A stretch of DNA of 64,000 bases from Paracoccaceae bacterium. GTDB lineage: Bacteria > Pseudomonadota > Alphaproteobacteria > Rhodobacterales > Rhodobacteraceae. Positions 1-8,639 of the stretch are shown here, one piece after another. A program made the position numbers and the translations under genes. A model generated the notes under the pieces. The model ran no database searches. It saw nothing but the letters and a program-made list of their open reading frames with translations, and had not been told where the DNA came from. Positions within the stretch are counted from its first letter, which is position 1. Every line of letters starts with the position of its first letter. Location of the stretch: contig JAHEAO010000005.1 in the NCBI GenBank assembly GCA_024642725.1, forward strand, positions 1-64,000. The letters run 5' to 3'.

Positions 1-80
1 GAGCTCAGCGTGCCTTCCCGCTGAGTCGCGAGATCGGTCAAAGCCACCATCGCATACCGACCCTTGGTACTCAGTTTCAT
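1..80 (-). CDS. iscR: Rrf2-family regulator, IscR-type (5' end only)
   Basis: Only the first 26 codons lie in the window; the gene runs off the left edge. The reverse strand from position 80 translates to a protein beginning MKLSTKGRYAMVAL, the characteristic start of IscR/Rrf2 winged-helix regulators. In the family this N-terminus forms the first helix of the DNA-binding domain, and the Fe-S ligand cysteines lie further on, outside the window. In Rhodobacteraceae iscR usually heads the suf Fe-S assembly operon, so suf genes are expected to the left (inference). It is divergent from the hydrolase at 241, with an Irr-like palindrome between them. Confidence 0.85.
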   Translation of the reverse strand, partial: MKLSTKGRYAMVALTDLATQREGTLS

Positions 81-164
81 GGCAATTGCCCTGTAAATTC
101 ATTGACGTTCGGCACCAGGATCATTACCTGACTACCAGCCCCAGCCCGCCCGTCTGCGGGCAGT

Positions 165-179
165 TTAGAATTGTTCTAA
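165..179. promoter_or_regulatory. Irr/ICE-box-like palindrome
   Basis: A perfect inverted repeat, TTAGAA-TTG-TTCTAA, lies between iscR (start at 80) and the hydrolase (start at 241). It fits the TTAGAA-N3-TTCTAA pattern described for Irr (ICE) boxes of alphaproteobacteria, which control iron and Fe-S genes including suf. Its position 85 bp before iscR suggests iron control of that transcript. Binding itself is inferred. Confidence 0.6.
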
Positions 180-240
180 GGTGTCCGAGCAAATTCGTCA
201 AGAATTCCGCCGGCACTTTTTATCAAAACGAAAGAGACGC

Positions 241-894
241 ATGCCCGAAGTTATTTTTCCCGGTCCAGAAGGTCGGCTGGAAGGTCGCTATCACCCCCAA
301 AAGGAAAAGGATGCGCCCATCGCGATCATCCTGCACCCGCATCCGCAATTCGGCGGCACAATGAACAACCGGGTCGTCTATAACCTGCATTACGCCTTTC
401 ACAACCTCGGCTTCACCGTGCTGCGGTTCAATTTCCGGGGCGTCGGGCGCAGTCAGGGCGAATACGATCAGGGCATCGGAGAGTTGTCCGATGCCGCAAG
501 CGCGCTCGACTACCTGCAATCGATGAACCAGAATTCCAAACATTGCTGGGTCGCTGGATTCTCTTTCGGCGCCTGGATTGGCATGCAGCTTCTGATGCGC
601 CGGCCCGAGATTACCGGCTTCATCTCGGTATCGCCGCCCGCCAACATGTACGATTTCTCTTTCCTGGCACCGTGCCCGTCATCGGGGCTGATCATCAATG
701 GCACGTCCGATCGCGTGGCCCCGCCGCGAGACACGAAGCTGTTGGTCGAGAAGTTGCACGAGCAAAAAGGGATCACGATAACCCATACAGAGGTAGAAGG
801 CGCCGGTCATTTCTTCGAGGACCCGCATATGGATACGATGATCGGAACGGTCGAGAACTACGTCCGTCGCCGTCTTACTGAAACTTCGCGCTGA
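241..894 (+). CDS. alpha/beta hydrolase (COG2945 type)
   Basis: 217 residues if started at the ATG at 241; an in-frame GTG at 181 would add 20 residues but would overlap the upstream regulatory palindrome. The sequence shows an N-terminal HPHPQFGGT strand-turn segment, typical of this short single-domain hydrolase family, a nucleophile elbow GFSFGAW (Ser about residue 107), and a late GAGHFF motif carrying the catalytic His. The enzyme is probably a cytoplasmic serine hydrolase; the substrate is unknown. It is divergent from iscR and followed 24 bp later by a small protein gene. Confidence 0.85.
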   Translation: MPEVIFPGPEGRLEGRYHPQKEKDAPIAIILHPHPQFGGTMNNRVVYNLHYAFHNLGFTVLRFNFRGVGRSQGEYDQGIGELSDAASALDYLQSMNQNSKHCWVAGFSFGAWIGMQLLMRRPEITGFISVSPPANMYDFSFLAPCPSSGLIINGTSDRVAPPRDTKLLVEKLHEQKGITITHTEVEGAGHFFEDPHMDTMIGTVENYVRRRLTETSR

Positions 895-918
895 ACCGAC
901 GATCTGGAGTATCCTCAA

Positions 919-1167
919 ATGTCACGAGTAGACGACATCGCTGAAAAGTTGGCCGAAGACGCTTTGGACTATGAACAACGCTCGGGAAACTCATCGGTCG
1001 TGACCGAAGTCAGCAAGATCATCGGGGCCTCTTCTTCCACCCTGCAAGACGCTTTCTTGACCGCCGTGCGCGTCAGGCGCGCCGAAGCGCTGGCGCGGGC
1101 CTACCTCAGCGACATGGAATCCAAGGGGAGTTCCAGCCGGACCGTTGCTGTCGAGGCGGATGGCTGA
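919..1167 (+). CDS. small conserved-looking protein of unknown function
   Basis: 82 residues, starting MSRVDDIAEKLAED. The protein is mostly charged and predicted helical, without a signal peptide, membrane segment or cysteine motif. The middle (VVTEVSKIIGASSSTLQDAF) followed by an Arg/Ala-rich helix looks like a small helical domain. It begins 24 bp after the hydrolase stop and lies 112 bp upstream of icd, in the same orientation. I do not recognise a named family. Composition matches the neighbouring genes, so it is likely real. Confidence 0.65.
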   Translation: MSRVDDIAEKLAEDALDYEQRSGNSSVVTEVSKIIGASSSTLQDAFLTAVRVRRAEALARAYLSDMESKGSSSRTVAVEADG

Positions 1168-1279
1168 TCGCTGAACGATCCGAGTTAACGGTATACCGTC
1201 GCATACGGCCTTTCGCGCCCCCAGAGATTGCGCTATGCAGCGCATAATCCGTCTTATTGTCTGATAGGGGCCAAGCAGC

Positions 1280-2494
1280 ATGTCCAAGATCAAAGTCGAA
1301 AATCCTGTCGTCGAGCTCGACGGCGACGAGATGACCCGGATCATATGGGACTTTATTAAGAAAAAGCTGATCCTACCCTACCTCGACATCGACCTCCTCT
1401 ACTACGACCTCGGCATCGAGGAACGTGACCGCACCGAAGACCAGATCACCATCGACGCCGCAAAAAAGATCAAAGACGTAGGTGTTGGGGTCAAGTGCGC
1501 GACGATTACGCCCGACGAGGCTCGTGTTGAGGAATTCGGTCTTAAGAAGATGTGGCGCAGCCCGAACGGAACGATCCGCAACATTCTGGGCGGCGTGATC
1601 TTTCGCGAACCGATCATATGCAAGAACGTCCCCCGGCTCGTGCCCGGCTGGACGCGGCCGATCATTGTCGGCCGACATGCCTACGGCGACCAGTATCGCG
1701 CCACCGATTTCCAGTTCCCCGGCAAGGGCACGCTTACGCTCAAATTCGTCGGCGAAGACGGCAATGTCATAGAAAAAGAAGTCTTTCAGTCGCCCTCTGC
1801 AGGCGTGGCGATGGCGATGTACAATCTCGACGATTCAATCCGTGACTTCGCCCGAGCATCGCTCAACTATGGCCTGCTGCGAGGCTTGCCAGTTTATCTT
1901 TCCACCAAGAACACGATCCTCAAGGCCTATGACGGCCGTTTCAAGAATATCTTTCAGGAGATCTACGAGGCCGAATTCGCAGAGAAATTCGAGGCGAAGA
2001 AGATTTGGTACGAACATCGCCTGATTGACGACATGGTGGCCTCTTCCCTGAAATGGTCCGGGGGCTACGTCTGGGCCTGCAAGAACTACGATGGTGACGT
2101 GCAATCCGACACGGTCGCTCAGGGCTTCGGCTCGCTCGGCCTGATGACCTCGATTCTGATGACTCCGGACGGAAAGATCGTCGAGTCAGAGGCCGCCCAC
2201 GGCACCGTTACCCGCCACTACCGCCAACACCAAAAGGGTGAGGCGACATCCACCAACTCCATCGCGTCCATTTTCGCCTGGAGCGGTGGCCTCAAGCATC
2301 GGGCAAAGCTGGACGGCAACGAGAAATTGATGACATTCGCGGAAACGTTGGAAAAAGTTGTTGTCGACACAGTCGAAAGCGGCTTCATGACCAAGGACTT
2401 GGCGCTGCTTGTCGGCCCCAATCAGAAGTGGCTCACAACGGTTGGCTTTCTTGAAAAGGTGGATGCCAATCTGGATAGGGCGCTTAAGACCTAA
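1280..2494 (+). CDS. icd: NADP-dependent isocitrate dehydrogenase
   Basis: 404 residues, full length for the eukaryote-like dimeric NADP-IDH subfamily. It oxidises isocitrate to 2-oxoglutarate and CO2 in the TCA cycle in the cytoplasm. Diagnostic segments include [14 protein letters not shown] at the N-terminus, the substrate loop [15 protein letters not shown] (about residue 92), VPRLVPGW, and [12 protein letters not shown] near the cofactor site (about residue 307). The start ATG at 1280 gives the usual short N-terminus. It is transcribed alone; the next gene is convergent. Its product 2-oxoglutarate is the carbon signal read by the nitrogen system encoded later in the window. Confidence 0.97.
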   Translation: MSKIKVENPVVELDGDEMTRIIWDFIKKKLILPYLDIDLLYYDLGIEERDRTEDQITIDAAKKIKDVGVGVKCATITPDEARVEEFGLKKMWRSPNGTIRNILGGVIFREPIICKNVPRLVPGWTRPIIVGRHAYGDQYRATDFQFPGKGTLTLKFVGEDGNVIEKEVFQSPSAGVAMAMYNLDDSIRDFARASLNYGLLRGLPVYLSTKNTILKAYDGRFKNIFQEIYEAEFAEKFEAKKIWYEHRLIDDMVASSLKWSGGYVWACKNYDGDVQSDTVAQGFGSLGLMTSILMTPDGKIVESEAAHGTVTRHYRQHQKGEATSTNSIASIFAWSGGLKHRAKLDGNEKLMTFAETLEKVVVDTVESGFMTKDLALLVGPNQKWLTTVGFLEKVDANLDRALKT

Positions 2495-2527
2495 AAACAC
2501 CTCGTAAGGCCTTAAAATGGCTGTGTA

Positions 2528-3331
2528 TTACTCCGCTGCCATTTCTTTAGCAGTTGGGATCGGATTGAAATCGATTTCGTCCACCTCCGCCCCGCTGAAA
2601 CAGGCAATCCGCCCCGGAACCATCGGGCGCCAGCCCGCTTCGTCGGCTTCCAACGGCTCTGACACAACCGTCCAGCCCTGACGCTTGGCGCAAAATCGAT
2701 AATAGAGCGACGGCGAAACGTCATCGGTCGAATAGCGCACGGCCCATAGCCGCTGCCCATCCGAAAAAGCCGCAGACAGCCGCATATTCGGGGTGCATCC
2801 CTTTTCTTTCGACATCCCGATCAATTCCCCCGTCGCCACTTCCATCGCAGCGACCGGATCATCATCCAAGCCACGTGCGAGCAACAGAAGGAATAGCACT
2901 TCGCTGTCAGTGGCGCCCTTGCGGTGGGCATAAAGATCGTCGGGAATCAGCATGTCGGCGTGTTTTCGGAATCCTTCGAAGCCGCCGACCTGACCATTAT
3001 GCATGAAGCTCCACCGCCCGACGGCAAAGGGATGACAATTGTTTCGGCTGATCGCAGAGCCGGTCGAAGCCCGGACATGAGCGAGAAAGAGACCTGAGCG
3101 CACCTGGGCCGCTATGGACCGCAAATTCGGGTCCGACCACGCCGGGTAGACGTCACGGTAAAGGCCGGGTTCGGGGCGGTGATCATACCAAGCGACACCG
3201 AACCCGTCGCCGTTGGTGGCGGTCTTGGCTTCGGTCGCATCATGACTTTGTGCGATGAGCGAGTGACCGGGTCTCGTGATGATGTCGTCGAGGAAGATCG
3301 GCTCGCCGATATATGCAGCCCAACGGCACAT
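2528..3331 (-). CDS. class II glutamine amidotransferase (YafJ/EgtC-like)
   Basis: 267 residues. Mature class II amidotransferases use an N-terminal Cys nucleophile; here Cys2 follows the initiator Met (MCRWAAYIGEP). Further family marks are NGDGFGVAWY (about residue 41), the FLAHVRAST segment (about 82), NCHPFAVGRWSFMHNGQ (about 98) and the D-SEVLF motif (about 143). It probably hydrolyses glutamine or a gamma-glutamyl compound; no synthetase domain is fused and the acceptor is unknown. Its ATG directly follows the stop of a possible 37-codon reading frame upstream. Confidence 0.88.
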   Translation of the reverse strand: MCRWAAYIGEPIFLDDIITRPGHSLIAQSHDATEAKTATNGDGFGVAWYDHRPEPGLYRDVYPAWSDPNLRSIAAQVRSGLFLAHVRASTGSAISRNNCHPFAVGRWSFMHNGQVGGFEGFRKHADMLIPDDLYAHRKGATDSEVLFLLLLARGLDDDPVAAMEVATGELIGMSKEKGCTPNMRLSAAFSDGQRLWAVRYSTDDVSPSLYYRFCAKRQGWTVVSEPLEADEAGWRPMVPGRIACFSGAEVDEIDFNPIPTAKEMAAE

Positions 3332-3445
3332 TCAGAGCCACCGTACCGGGTTCAACCCGAGCAATTCATCGAACATCCGGTCTGCTGCTACCCTAGGAAA
3401 CACGCGGGTCAACACTTGTGCGATGGTGTCTGCTGCATGGTGCAC
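3332..3445 (-). CDS. candidate 37-residue microprotein
   Basis: A short frame starts at a GTG at 3445, four bases after a GGAG, and ends in TGA directly next to the ATG of the glutamine amidotransferase. Its C-terminal part (VFPRVAADRMFDELLGLNP) looks like an amphipathic helix and codon use resembles coding DNA. The same frame is open further upstream to about 3598 but looks less coding there. It could be a leader peptide, a coupled small protein or chance. No family recognised. Confidence 0.3.
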   Translation of the reverse strand: MHHAADTIAQVLTRVFPRVAADRMFDELLGLNPVRWL

Positions 3446-3824
3446 AAGTCTCCGCGACAAACTCACGCCAAGACAAGCCCGCTTGCGACAATTCCCGTCA
3501 CGATGTGGATTCCGAATGAATTTGCGCTGAGTGAAAGACCCTATGATCCGCCTCCTGCCTTGCGGTGCGCACGCTTCGCCAGATCCGAGATGTGTCACTT
3601 AGATCTGCCCGACCTTCATGCGACTTGTCAGAGCATTTCTGCCCATAATGCAACAGATTTGTTAATACTCGATGTGCCGGCCGCAAAAACTTGGCGCGAA
3701 TGCAACGCGTTGCAGAAACCTGCGACGTGAACCGCCAGTCTCCCATGTTCAATTCAAGTCAGTCTTGCCTTGTAGTGGAAAGGCCCTGCGCCAACCGAGG
3801 CACCCCCGGTTGACGCTTGGCCCG
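3446..3824. other. long non-coding stretch, nothing assigned
   Basis: Apart from the candidate microprotein next to the amidotransferase, the roughly 490 bp between the amidotransferase and DUF4167 hold no convincing gene, tRNA or terminator. A weak stem CAACCG/CGGTTG lies near 3797-3814, just past the DUF4167 stop, without a T-run on the relevant strand. An overlapping plus-strand frame (3179-3730) has no protein-like character. Confidence 0.5.
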
Positions 3825-4412
3825 CTACTCCGCCGCTTCTGGCGTATCGGGTTGCCCCGCCGCCGGTGGTTTTGGCTTTCGGGGCCGAGGAGCGCGCTTC
3901 TTGGGTTTCGCTTCTTCCGGAGTTTCCACCAGGCCGCTGTCCGCTTCGGCCGACGCATCGATCACGTTTGGCTGTTCCATCTGGCTCGGATCGCGCTGGT
4001 CGCGACGGTCACGATCATCGGACCGCTCACGGCGCTGCTGATGGGACTGTTGCGGCTGATCGTCTCGGCCTTGCAGGGGCGGTTGCTGCTGCTGGCGATC
4101 GTCGCGCTGTTGCCGCTCCTGCTGCTCACGCTCCTGCTGGTCGCGGCGCGCATCCATCTCACGCTGGGCCTCGGCCAACATTCTGGTGTAATGCTCGGCA
4201 TGCTGCTGAAAGTTCTCGGTTGCAACCCGATCATTGGACAACTGCGCGTCGCGGGCCAGCTGATTGTATTTCTCGATGATCTGCTGGGGTGTGCCGCGCA
4301 CTTTCCCCTCTGGACCCGAGCTATCAAAAACCCGGTTTATGATATTGCCGACGGACCGGTTGCGGTTGTTATTGCCGCCCTTCGACCGCGATCGTGACTT
4401 GGAAGATCTCAT
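3825..4412 (-). CDS. DUF4167 domain protein
   Basis: 195 residues. The N-terminal ~80 residues (RSVGNIINRVFDSSGPEGK, then the GTPQQIIEKYNQLARDA helix) are the DUF4167 domain found across Alphaproteobacteria. The rest is low complexity: a Gln/Arg-rich stretch (about residues 90-145) and a Pro/Lys-rich tail (KPKKRAPRPRKPKPP). The basic tail suggests nucleic-acid binding, which is inference. As in many relatives it lies downstream of prfA-prmC on the same strand. A separate promoter is visible at 4499-4527. Function is unknown. Confidence 0.88.
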   Translation of the reverse strand: MRSSKSRSRSKGGNNNRNRSVGNIINRVFDSSGPEGKVRGTPQQIIEKYNQLARDAQLSNDRVATENFQQHAEHYTRMLAEAQREMDARRDQQEREQQERQQRDDRQQQQPPLQGRDDQPQQSHQQRRERSDDRDRRDQRDPSQMEQPNVIDASAEADSGLVETPEEAKPKKRAPRPRKPKPPAAGQPDTPEAAE

Positions 4413-4498
4413 TGTGTTCTGTTACCAGCCTTATTCTTGGGCTTTTGCCTGAACCTGTGCCTGACTTGGCTTGGCTGCCATACCTTGGGTTCCTGCGA

Positions 4499-4527
4499 AT
4501 TTTAGGCATATCCGGATAGGGGGACAA
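4499..4527 (-). promoter_or_regulatory. predicted sigma-70 promoter of the DUF4167 gene
   Basis: On the minus strand TTGTCC (4527-4522) and TAAAAT (4504-4499) are separated by 17 bp, a good match to -35/-10 elements. The start codon at 4412 gives a leader of roughly 80 bases. It sits in the 235 bp gap after prmC, so DUF4167 can be expressed apart from prfA-prmC. Confidence 0.45.
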
Positions 4528-4647
4528 GTTTAGTCCCGCAAACCGTGTGGCCTCGAATAAGCACGGGAGAAAAGGGAAAACAAGCCAAAATTGCGGAAAA
4601 TGCCGTTTTTTGAGCGATCTGCCGCGAATTTCCAACAGGACCGTCAG

Positions 4648-5505
4648 TTACTCCTCGACCATGAAGCCTTCAACGACCCGGTCGCGCCCGTCCAAATCGG
4701 GCAAGACCTGAACCTGTCTCAACCCCGCATCGGCCAGAAGCGCCGTAACGGCTGCGCCTTGATCCGGTCCAATCTCCAGAAGCACCCGTCCTCCTGGTGA
4801 AAGATGCTTTGCCAGCCCGACGGCGATCGCACGATAGGCGTCCAGACCGTCGCCCCCCGGCGTCAGCGCCAGATGCGGTTCATTCTCTCGCACTTCAGGG
4901 TCGAGATCAGCCATCTCCGAGGCCGCAATATAGGGCGGATTCGACACGACAAGATCGAACGTCCCGTCGACCGTTTGAAACCAGTCCGAGACTGACAAGC
5001 TCGCTCTGTCCGCCACCCGGAGCCGTTCAGCGTTGCGCCGCGCCACCGCCAGCGCCGCTTCCGAGATATCTGTACCCAGGCCCCGCGCATCGGGCCGCTC
5101 TGCTACCAAGGTCAACAGGATGCAGCCCGACCCGGTTCCGAGGTCCAGGACACGTTCGAAAGGCCGCTCCAAGGCACGCTCGACAAGGGTTTCAGTGTCG
5201 GGGCGCGGATCCAGCACGGCGGGTGTCACCACGAAATTGCGCCCGAAAAATTCTCGCTGCCCGGTGATATATGAAACGGGAACCCGGGCGGCGCGCTGCG
5301 CTATCACCGTGTGGTATGTCTTGGCCACCTCTGGCGAAAGCGGTTGATCCCCCAAGAGCACCAACCGGTCCCGAGATACACCGAACGCGTAAGCGAGCAA
5401 GATGCGGGCGTCCGTCCTCGGATTTGCAACCCCGGCGGCCTGCAAAATCCGCGCCCCTGCCGCCTGCGCCTCGACCCCGGTCATGCCCGCCCGGATCCGG
5501 GTCAT
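4648..5505 (-). CDS. prmC: release factor N5-glutamine methyltransferase
   Basis: 285 residues. It methylates the Gln of the GGQ motif in RF1/RF2 using S-adenosylmethionine. Visible marks are a helical N-terminal domain (residues 1-85), the SAM-binding motif [13 protein letters not shown] (about residue 122) and the catalytic NPPY motif in VVSNPPYIA (about 188). The start codon overlaps the prfA stop (ATGA), so it is translationally coupled to its own substrate gene, the usual arrangement. Confidence 0.95.
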   Translation of the reverse strand: MTRIRAGMTGVEAQAAGARILQAAGVANPRTDARILLAYAFGVSRDRLVLLGDQPLSPEVAKTYHTVIAQRAARVPVSYITGQREFFGRNFVVTPAVLDPRPDTETLVERALERPFERVLDLGTGSGCILLTLVAERPDARGLGTDISEAALAVARRNAERLRVADRASLSVSDWFQTVDGTFDLVVSNPPYIAASEMADLDPEVRENEPHLALTPGGDGLDAYRAIAVGLAKHLSPGGRVLLEIGPDQGAAVTALLADAGLRQVQVLPDLDGRDRVVEGFMVEE

Positions 5506-6548
5506 TCCATCTCGGCCAGCATGCGCGCCTGGTCATCGGCCACCAGCGCGTCGATCACCTCGCCGATGTCGCCCTGCATGATCTGGTCAAGCTTGTAGAG
5601 CGTCAGGTTGATCCGGTGATCCGTCATCCGACCCTGCGGAAAGTTGTAGGTGCGGATGCGTTCGGATCGGTCGCCCGATCCGACCTGGCTCTTGCGCGCG
5701 GCGGAACGTTCGCTGTCGACTCGCTGCCGCTCCATGTCGTAAAGCCGCGACCGCAGAACCTGCATCGCGATCTCTCGGTTTCGGTGCTGCGACTTCTCGG
5801 CACTCGTAACCATGATCCCGGTCGGAATATGTGTGATTCTTACAGCCGAATCGGTCGTGTTTACATGCTGCCCGCCCGCACCCGAAGCACGCATCGTATC
5901 GATCCGTATGTCCGTTGCCGGAATCTCGATATCGACTTCCTGCGCTTCCGGAAGCACCGCGACCGTGGCTGCAGACGTGTGTATGCGCCCGCCGGATTCC
6001 GTTTCGGGGACGCGCTGCACCCGATGCACACCGCTTTCATACTTGAGCCGCGCGAAAACGCCCTCGCCTTTCACATTGGCTATCACTTCCTTGATCCCGC
6101 CGAGCTCGGTCTCCTGCATTTCCACGATATCGAACTTCCAGCCCTGCGCCTCGGCAAACCGCTGATACATCCGCAAGAGATCCCCCGCAAAAAGCGCGGC
6201 TTCTTCGCCTCCTGTGCCGGGCCGGATCTCAAGGATGGCGGGCCTCGCATCAGCTGCATCTTTCGGCAGGAGGGTGAGGCGCAGGCTCTGCTCGACCTCG
6301 GGCAGACGTTCGCGCAGAACAGGCAGCTCATCCTCGGCCAATGCGCGCATCTCGGGGTCCTTGAGCATCGCCTCGGCCTCGGCGATATCGTTCAGAAGCT
6401 GTCGATAGTGCTCGATCTCGGCCACGACGGGCCGAAGCTCCGAATACTCCCGGCCCAAGGCCGCCAGATCACCGCCGCCAGCCGACATCTTCGCTTCGAG
6501 ATATTCGAAGCGCTCGCGGATTTGCTGCAGTCTTTCCATCGGTACCAT
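5502..6548 (-). CDS. prfA: peptide chain release factor 1
   Basis: 348 residues, slightly shorter than the usual 355-360. RF1 recognises UAA and UAG stop codons and releases the peptide on the ribosome. The GGQ motif is in [14 protein letters not shown] (about residue 216), and [18 protein letters not shown] marks domain 1. The C-terminal domain keeps [14 protein letters not shown]. The chosen ATG gives [10 protein letters not shown]; an internal ATG three codons later is possible. prmC follows with a 4 bp overlap. Confidence 0.96.
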   Translation of the reverse strand: MVPMERLQQIRERFEYLEAKMSAGGGDLAALGREYSELRPVVAEIEHYRQLLNDIAEAEAMLKDPEMRALAEDELPVLRERLPEVEQSLRLTLLPKDAADARPAILEIRPGTGGEEAALFAGDLLRMYQRFAEAQGWKFDIVEMQETELGGIKEVIANVKGEGVFARLKYESGVHRVQRVPETESGGRIHTSAATVAVLPEAQEVDIEIPATDIRIDTMRASGAGGQHVNTTDSAVRITHIPTGIMVTSAEKSQHRNREIAMQVLRSRLYDMERQRVDSERSAARKSQVGSGDRSERIRTYNFPQGRMTDHRINLTLYKLDQIMQGDIGEVIDALVADDQARMLAEME

Positions 6549-6679
6549 TCCTGCCTGTTGCCTGCTGCCGGGTGCAGCGTCAAGGGGCAGCGGGCAGACC
6601 CCTGGGCCGGATTACCTCCGGGACGGCTCGGGTTGGCAAGGTCACGACCAGTCGGATAGCCCGACGAGTGGTTCAAACA

Positions 6680-7621
6680 TCAGCGCCGAACGACACCCGG
6701 AAGGATGCACAGCATCTCGTAGAGCAGATTGGCCCCAGTCAGCGCGGTATTGCCGGAGGTGTCATAAGGCGGCGAGACCTCGACCAGATCGCATCCGACG
6801 ACGTTCACCCCCCATAGACCCCGGATCAGTTCAACCGCCTGAGGTGTAGTGAGGCCCGCGATCTCGGGTGTGCCGGTGCCGGGCGCATAGGCAGGGTCGA
6901 GACTGTCTATGTCATAGGTGATGTAGACCGGGCCATTGCCGATCTGTTCGCGGATATGCCCTGCCAGCGGGGTCAGGGATTTATGCCAAAGGTCCTCGGC
7001 CTGCACGACATGAAAGCCCCAGCCCCTCGCCTCGTTGAAATCCTCGGCCGTGTAGCCGGTACCGCGCAGCCCCACCTGCCAGACTCGTTTCCGGTCGATC
7101 AGCCCTTCCTCATAGGCGCGGCGGAATGGCGTACCATGGGCGATCTGCTCACCGAACATATGGTCGTTGATATCGGCATGTGCATCGATATGGATCAATC
7201 CGACGGGGCCATGCTTGCCGGCGATGGCCCGCAGGATCGGCAGCGTCAGCGTATGATCGCCTCCCATCGTCATCGGCACAGCGCCGAAGCCAACGATCTC
7301 ATCGAAGGCATCGGATATTCGTCGCACACTATCCTTCAGATCGAAGGTGTTGATTGCCACGTCACCGATATCGGCGCAATTCAGGCTGTCAAATGGTGCT
7401 GCACCTGTCCCCATGTTGTAGGGCCGCAGCATGGCGCTTTCGGCCCGAATCGCCTTTGGACCGAAACGGGTCCCTGATCTCCACGAGGCGCCGATATCCA
7501 TTGGCACCCCGACGAAGGCCACGTCCAGCCCTTCGGCGTTGACGGCAGAGGGAAGGCGCATGAACGTGTTAGGCCCGGCGAAACGGGGCATATCATTTCC
7601 GCCCAATGGCTGGTTGGTCAT
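6680..7621 (-). CDS. speB: ureohydrolase, agmatinase family (paralogue 1)
   Basis: 313 residues. Arginase/agmatinase fold with all Mn2+ ligand motifs: GGDHT (about residue 121), HIDAHADI (about 143-150) and YDIDSLDPAY (about 227). These enzymes split the guanidino group of agmatine or related compounds (guanidinobutyrate, guanidinopropionate) to release urea; the exact substrate cannot be read from sequence. Its ATG overlaps the stop of a second ureohydrolase by one base (TGATG). It is the last gene of a three-gene minus-strand unit with an M20 amidohydrolase at its head. Confidence 0.85.
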   Translation of the reverse strand: MTNQPLGGNDMPRFAGPNTFMRLPSAVNAEGLDVAFVGVPMDIGASWRSGTRFGPKAIRAESAMLRPYNMGTGAAPFDSLNCADIGDVAINTFDLKDSVRRISDAFDEIVGFGAVPMTMGGDHTLTLPILRAIAGKHGPVGLIHIDAHADINDHMFGEQIAHGTPFRRAYEEGLIDRKRVWQVGLRGTGYTAEDFNEARGWGFHVVQAEDLWHKSLTPLAGHIREQIGNGPVYITYDIDSLDPAYAPGTGTPEIAGLTTPQAVELIRGLWGVNVVGCDLVEVSPPYDTSGNTALTGANLLYEMLCILPGVVRR

Positions 7622-8589
7622 CAGCGGTGCTTTCGGTTCCAGCAGAACAGCGTCATCAACTCGGTCGCAACATGAGCACCGGCGATGGCGGTGGCGCCGG
7701 TAGTGTCATAGGGTGGTGATACTTCGACCACATCGCCGCCGACCATGTTGATGCCCGCCAGACCGCGCAGCAAGGCCGCCGCCTGCCAGCTTGCCAACCC
7801 GCCCCAGACGGGGGTCCCGGTGCCGGGCGCGAAAGCCGGGTCCAGCGCATCGATATCGAAGGTGACGTAGGTCGGGTGCTGGCCGACAAGGTGCTTGGCG
7901 CGGGCGACCGCGTGTCCGACACCCAGTTCGTGCACGGTCCGGGCATCGACATATTCGACGCCGAGGTAGTCGTCGCAAACCGTGCGGATGCCAATTTGCA
8001 CCGAGCGTTTGGGGTCAATCAGGCCGGTTTTCACGGCCTTGTAGAAAAAGGTCCCGTGGTCGATCCGGTCCATGTCGTCATCGGCCCAGAGATCGGAATG
8101 GGCGTCGACATGGATCACGGACATTGGCCCGTATTTCTCAGCGTAAGCCCGCAAAATCGGCAAGGTGATGAAATGATCGCCACCGAGCGTGACCGTCCCC
8201 GCACCCTCCGCCAAAATTCCGGAGACGTGGGCCTGTAGCAGTCCGGGGAAGCTTGGCGTGTGGGCATAGTCGAAAGCCAGATCGCCGTAATCGATGATCG
8301 AGAATTCTGACAAAGGATCAAACCCGTCCCAGCCATAAGGAGGGTCATAGGGTTGCAGCGCGCTTGCCTCACGGATCGCGCGCGGACCGAAACGGGTCCC
8401 GGTCCGGTGCGTCACGGCCTGATCGAACGGCACGCCGGTGATCGCCAGATCGACACCGCTCAGATCCTTGGAATACTGGCGTCGCAGGAAGGATGTCGCA
8501 CCGCCAAAGGCGTTTTCATAGGCCAAACCCTTGCGGTCTTTGCGCGTGAAGGCGAGATCGATCTGTTTCTTTGCGTCTTCAAGGGCCAT
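7621..8589 (-). CDS. speB: ureohydrolase, agmatinase family (paralogue 2)
   Basis: 322 residues and clearly related to its downstream neighbour but divergent from it. The metal-binding motifs are intact: GGDHF (about residue 138), HVDAHSDLW (about 160) and FDIDALDPAF (about 245). It has its own N-terminal extension (LAFTRKDRKGLAYENAFGG) typical of one agmatinase subgroup. Phe follows the GGDH motif where the other copy has Thr, and the specificity loop differs, so the two probably act on different guanidino compounds (inference). It lies 50 bp after the M20 gene. Confidence 0.85.
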   Translation of the reverse strand: MALEDAKKQIDLAFTRKDRKGLAYENAFGGATSFLRRQYSKDLSGVDLAITGVPFDQAVTHRTGTRFGPRAIREASALQPYDPPYGWDGFDPLSEFSIIDYGDLAFDYAHTPSFPGLLQAHVSGILAEGAGTVTLGGDHFITLPILRAYAEKYGPMSVIHVDAHSDLWADDDMDRIDHGTFFYKAVKTGLIDPKRSVQIGIRTVCDDYLGVEYVDARTVHELGVGHAVARAKHLVGQHPTYVTFDIDALDPAFAPGTGTPVWGGLASWQAAALLRGLAGINMVGGDVVEVSPPYDTTGATAIAGAHVATELMTLFCWNRKHR

Positions 8590-8639
8590 GTCATTCTCCG
8601 TCGAGTGGTCCGGGCCAAATTATTTGAGGGGCAATCAAC

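Noticed and set aside
1229-1244. TGCGC-N6-GCGCA palindrome before icd
   Set aside because: Short and GC-rich, of a size expected by chance; no link to a known regulator.
5271-6659. 462-codon plus-strand frame opposite prfA
   Set aside because: It is antisense to the clearly conserved prfA/prmC genes and shows no protein-like motif; a frame shadow.
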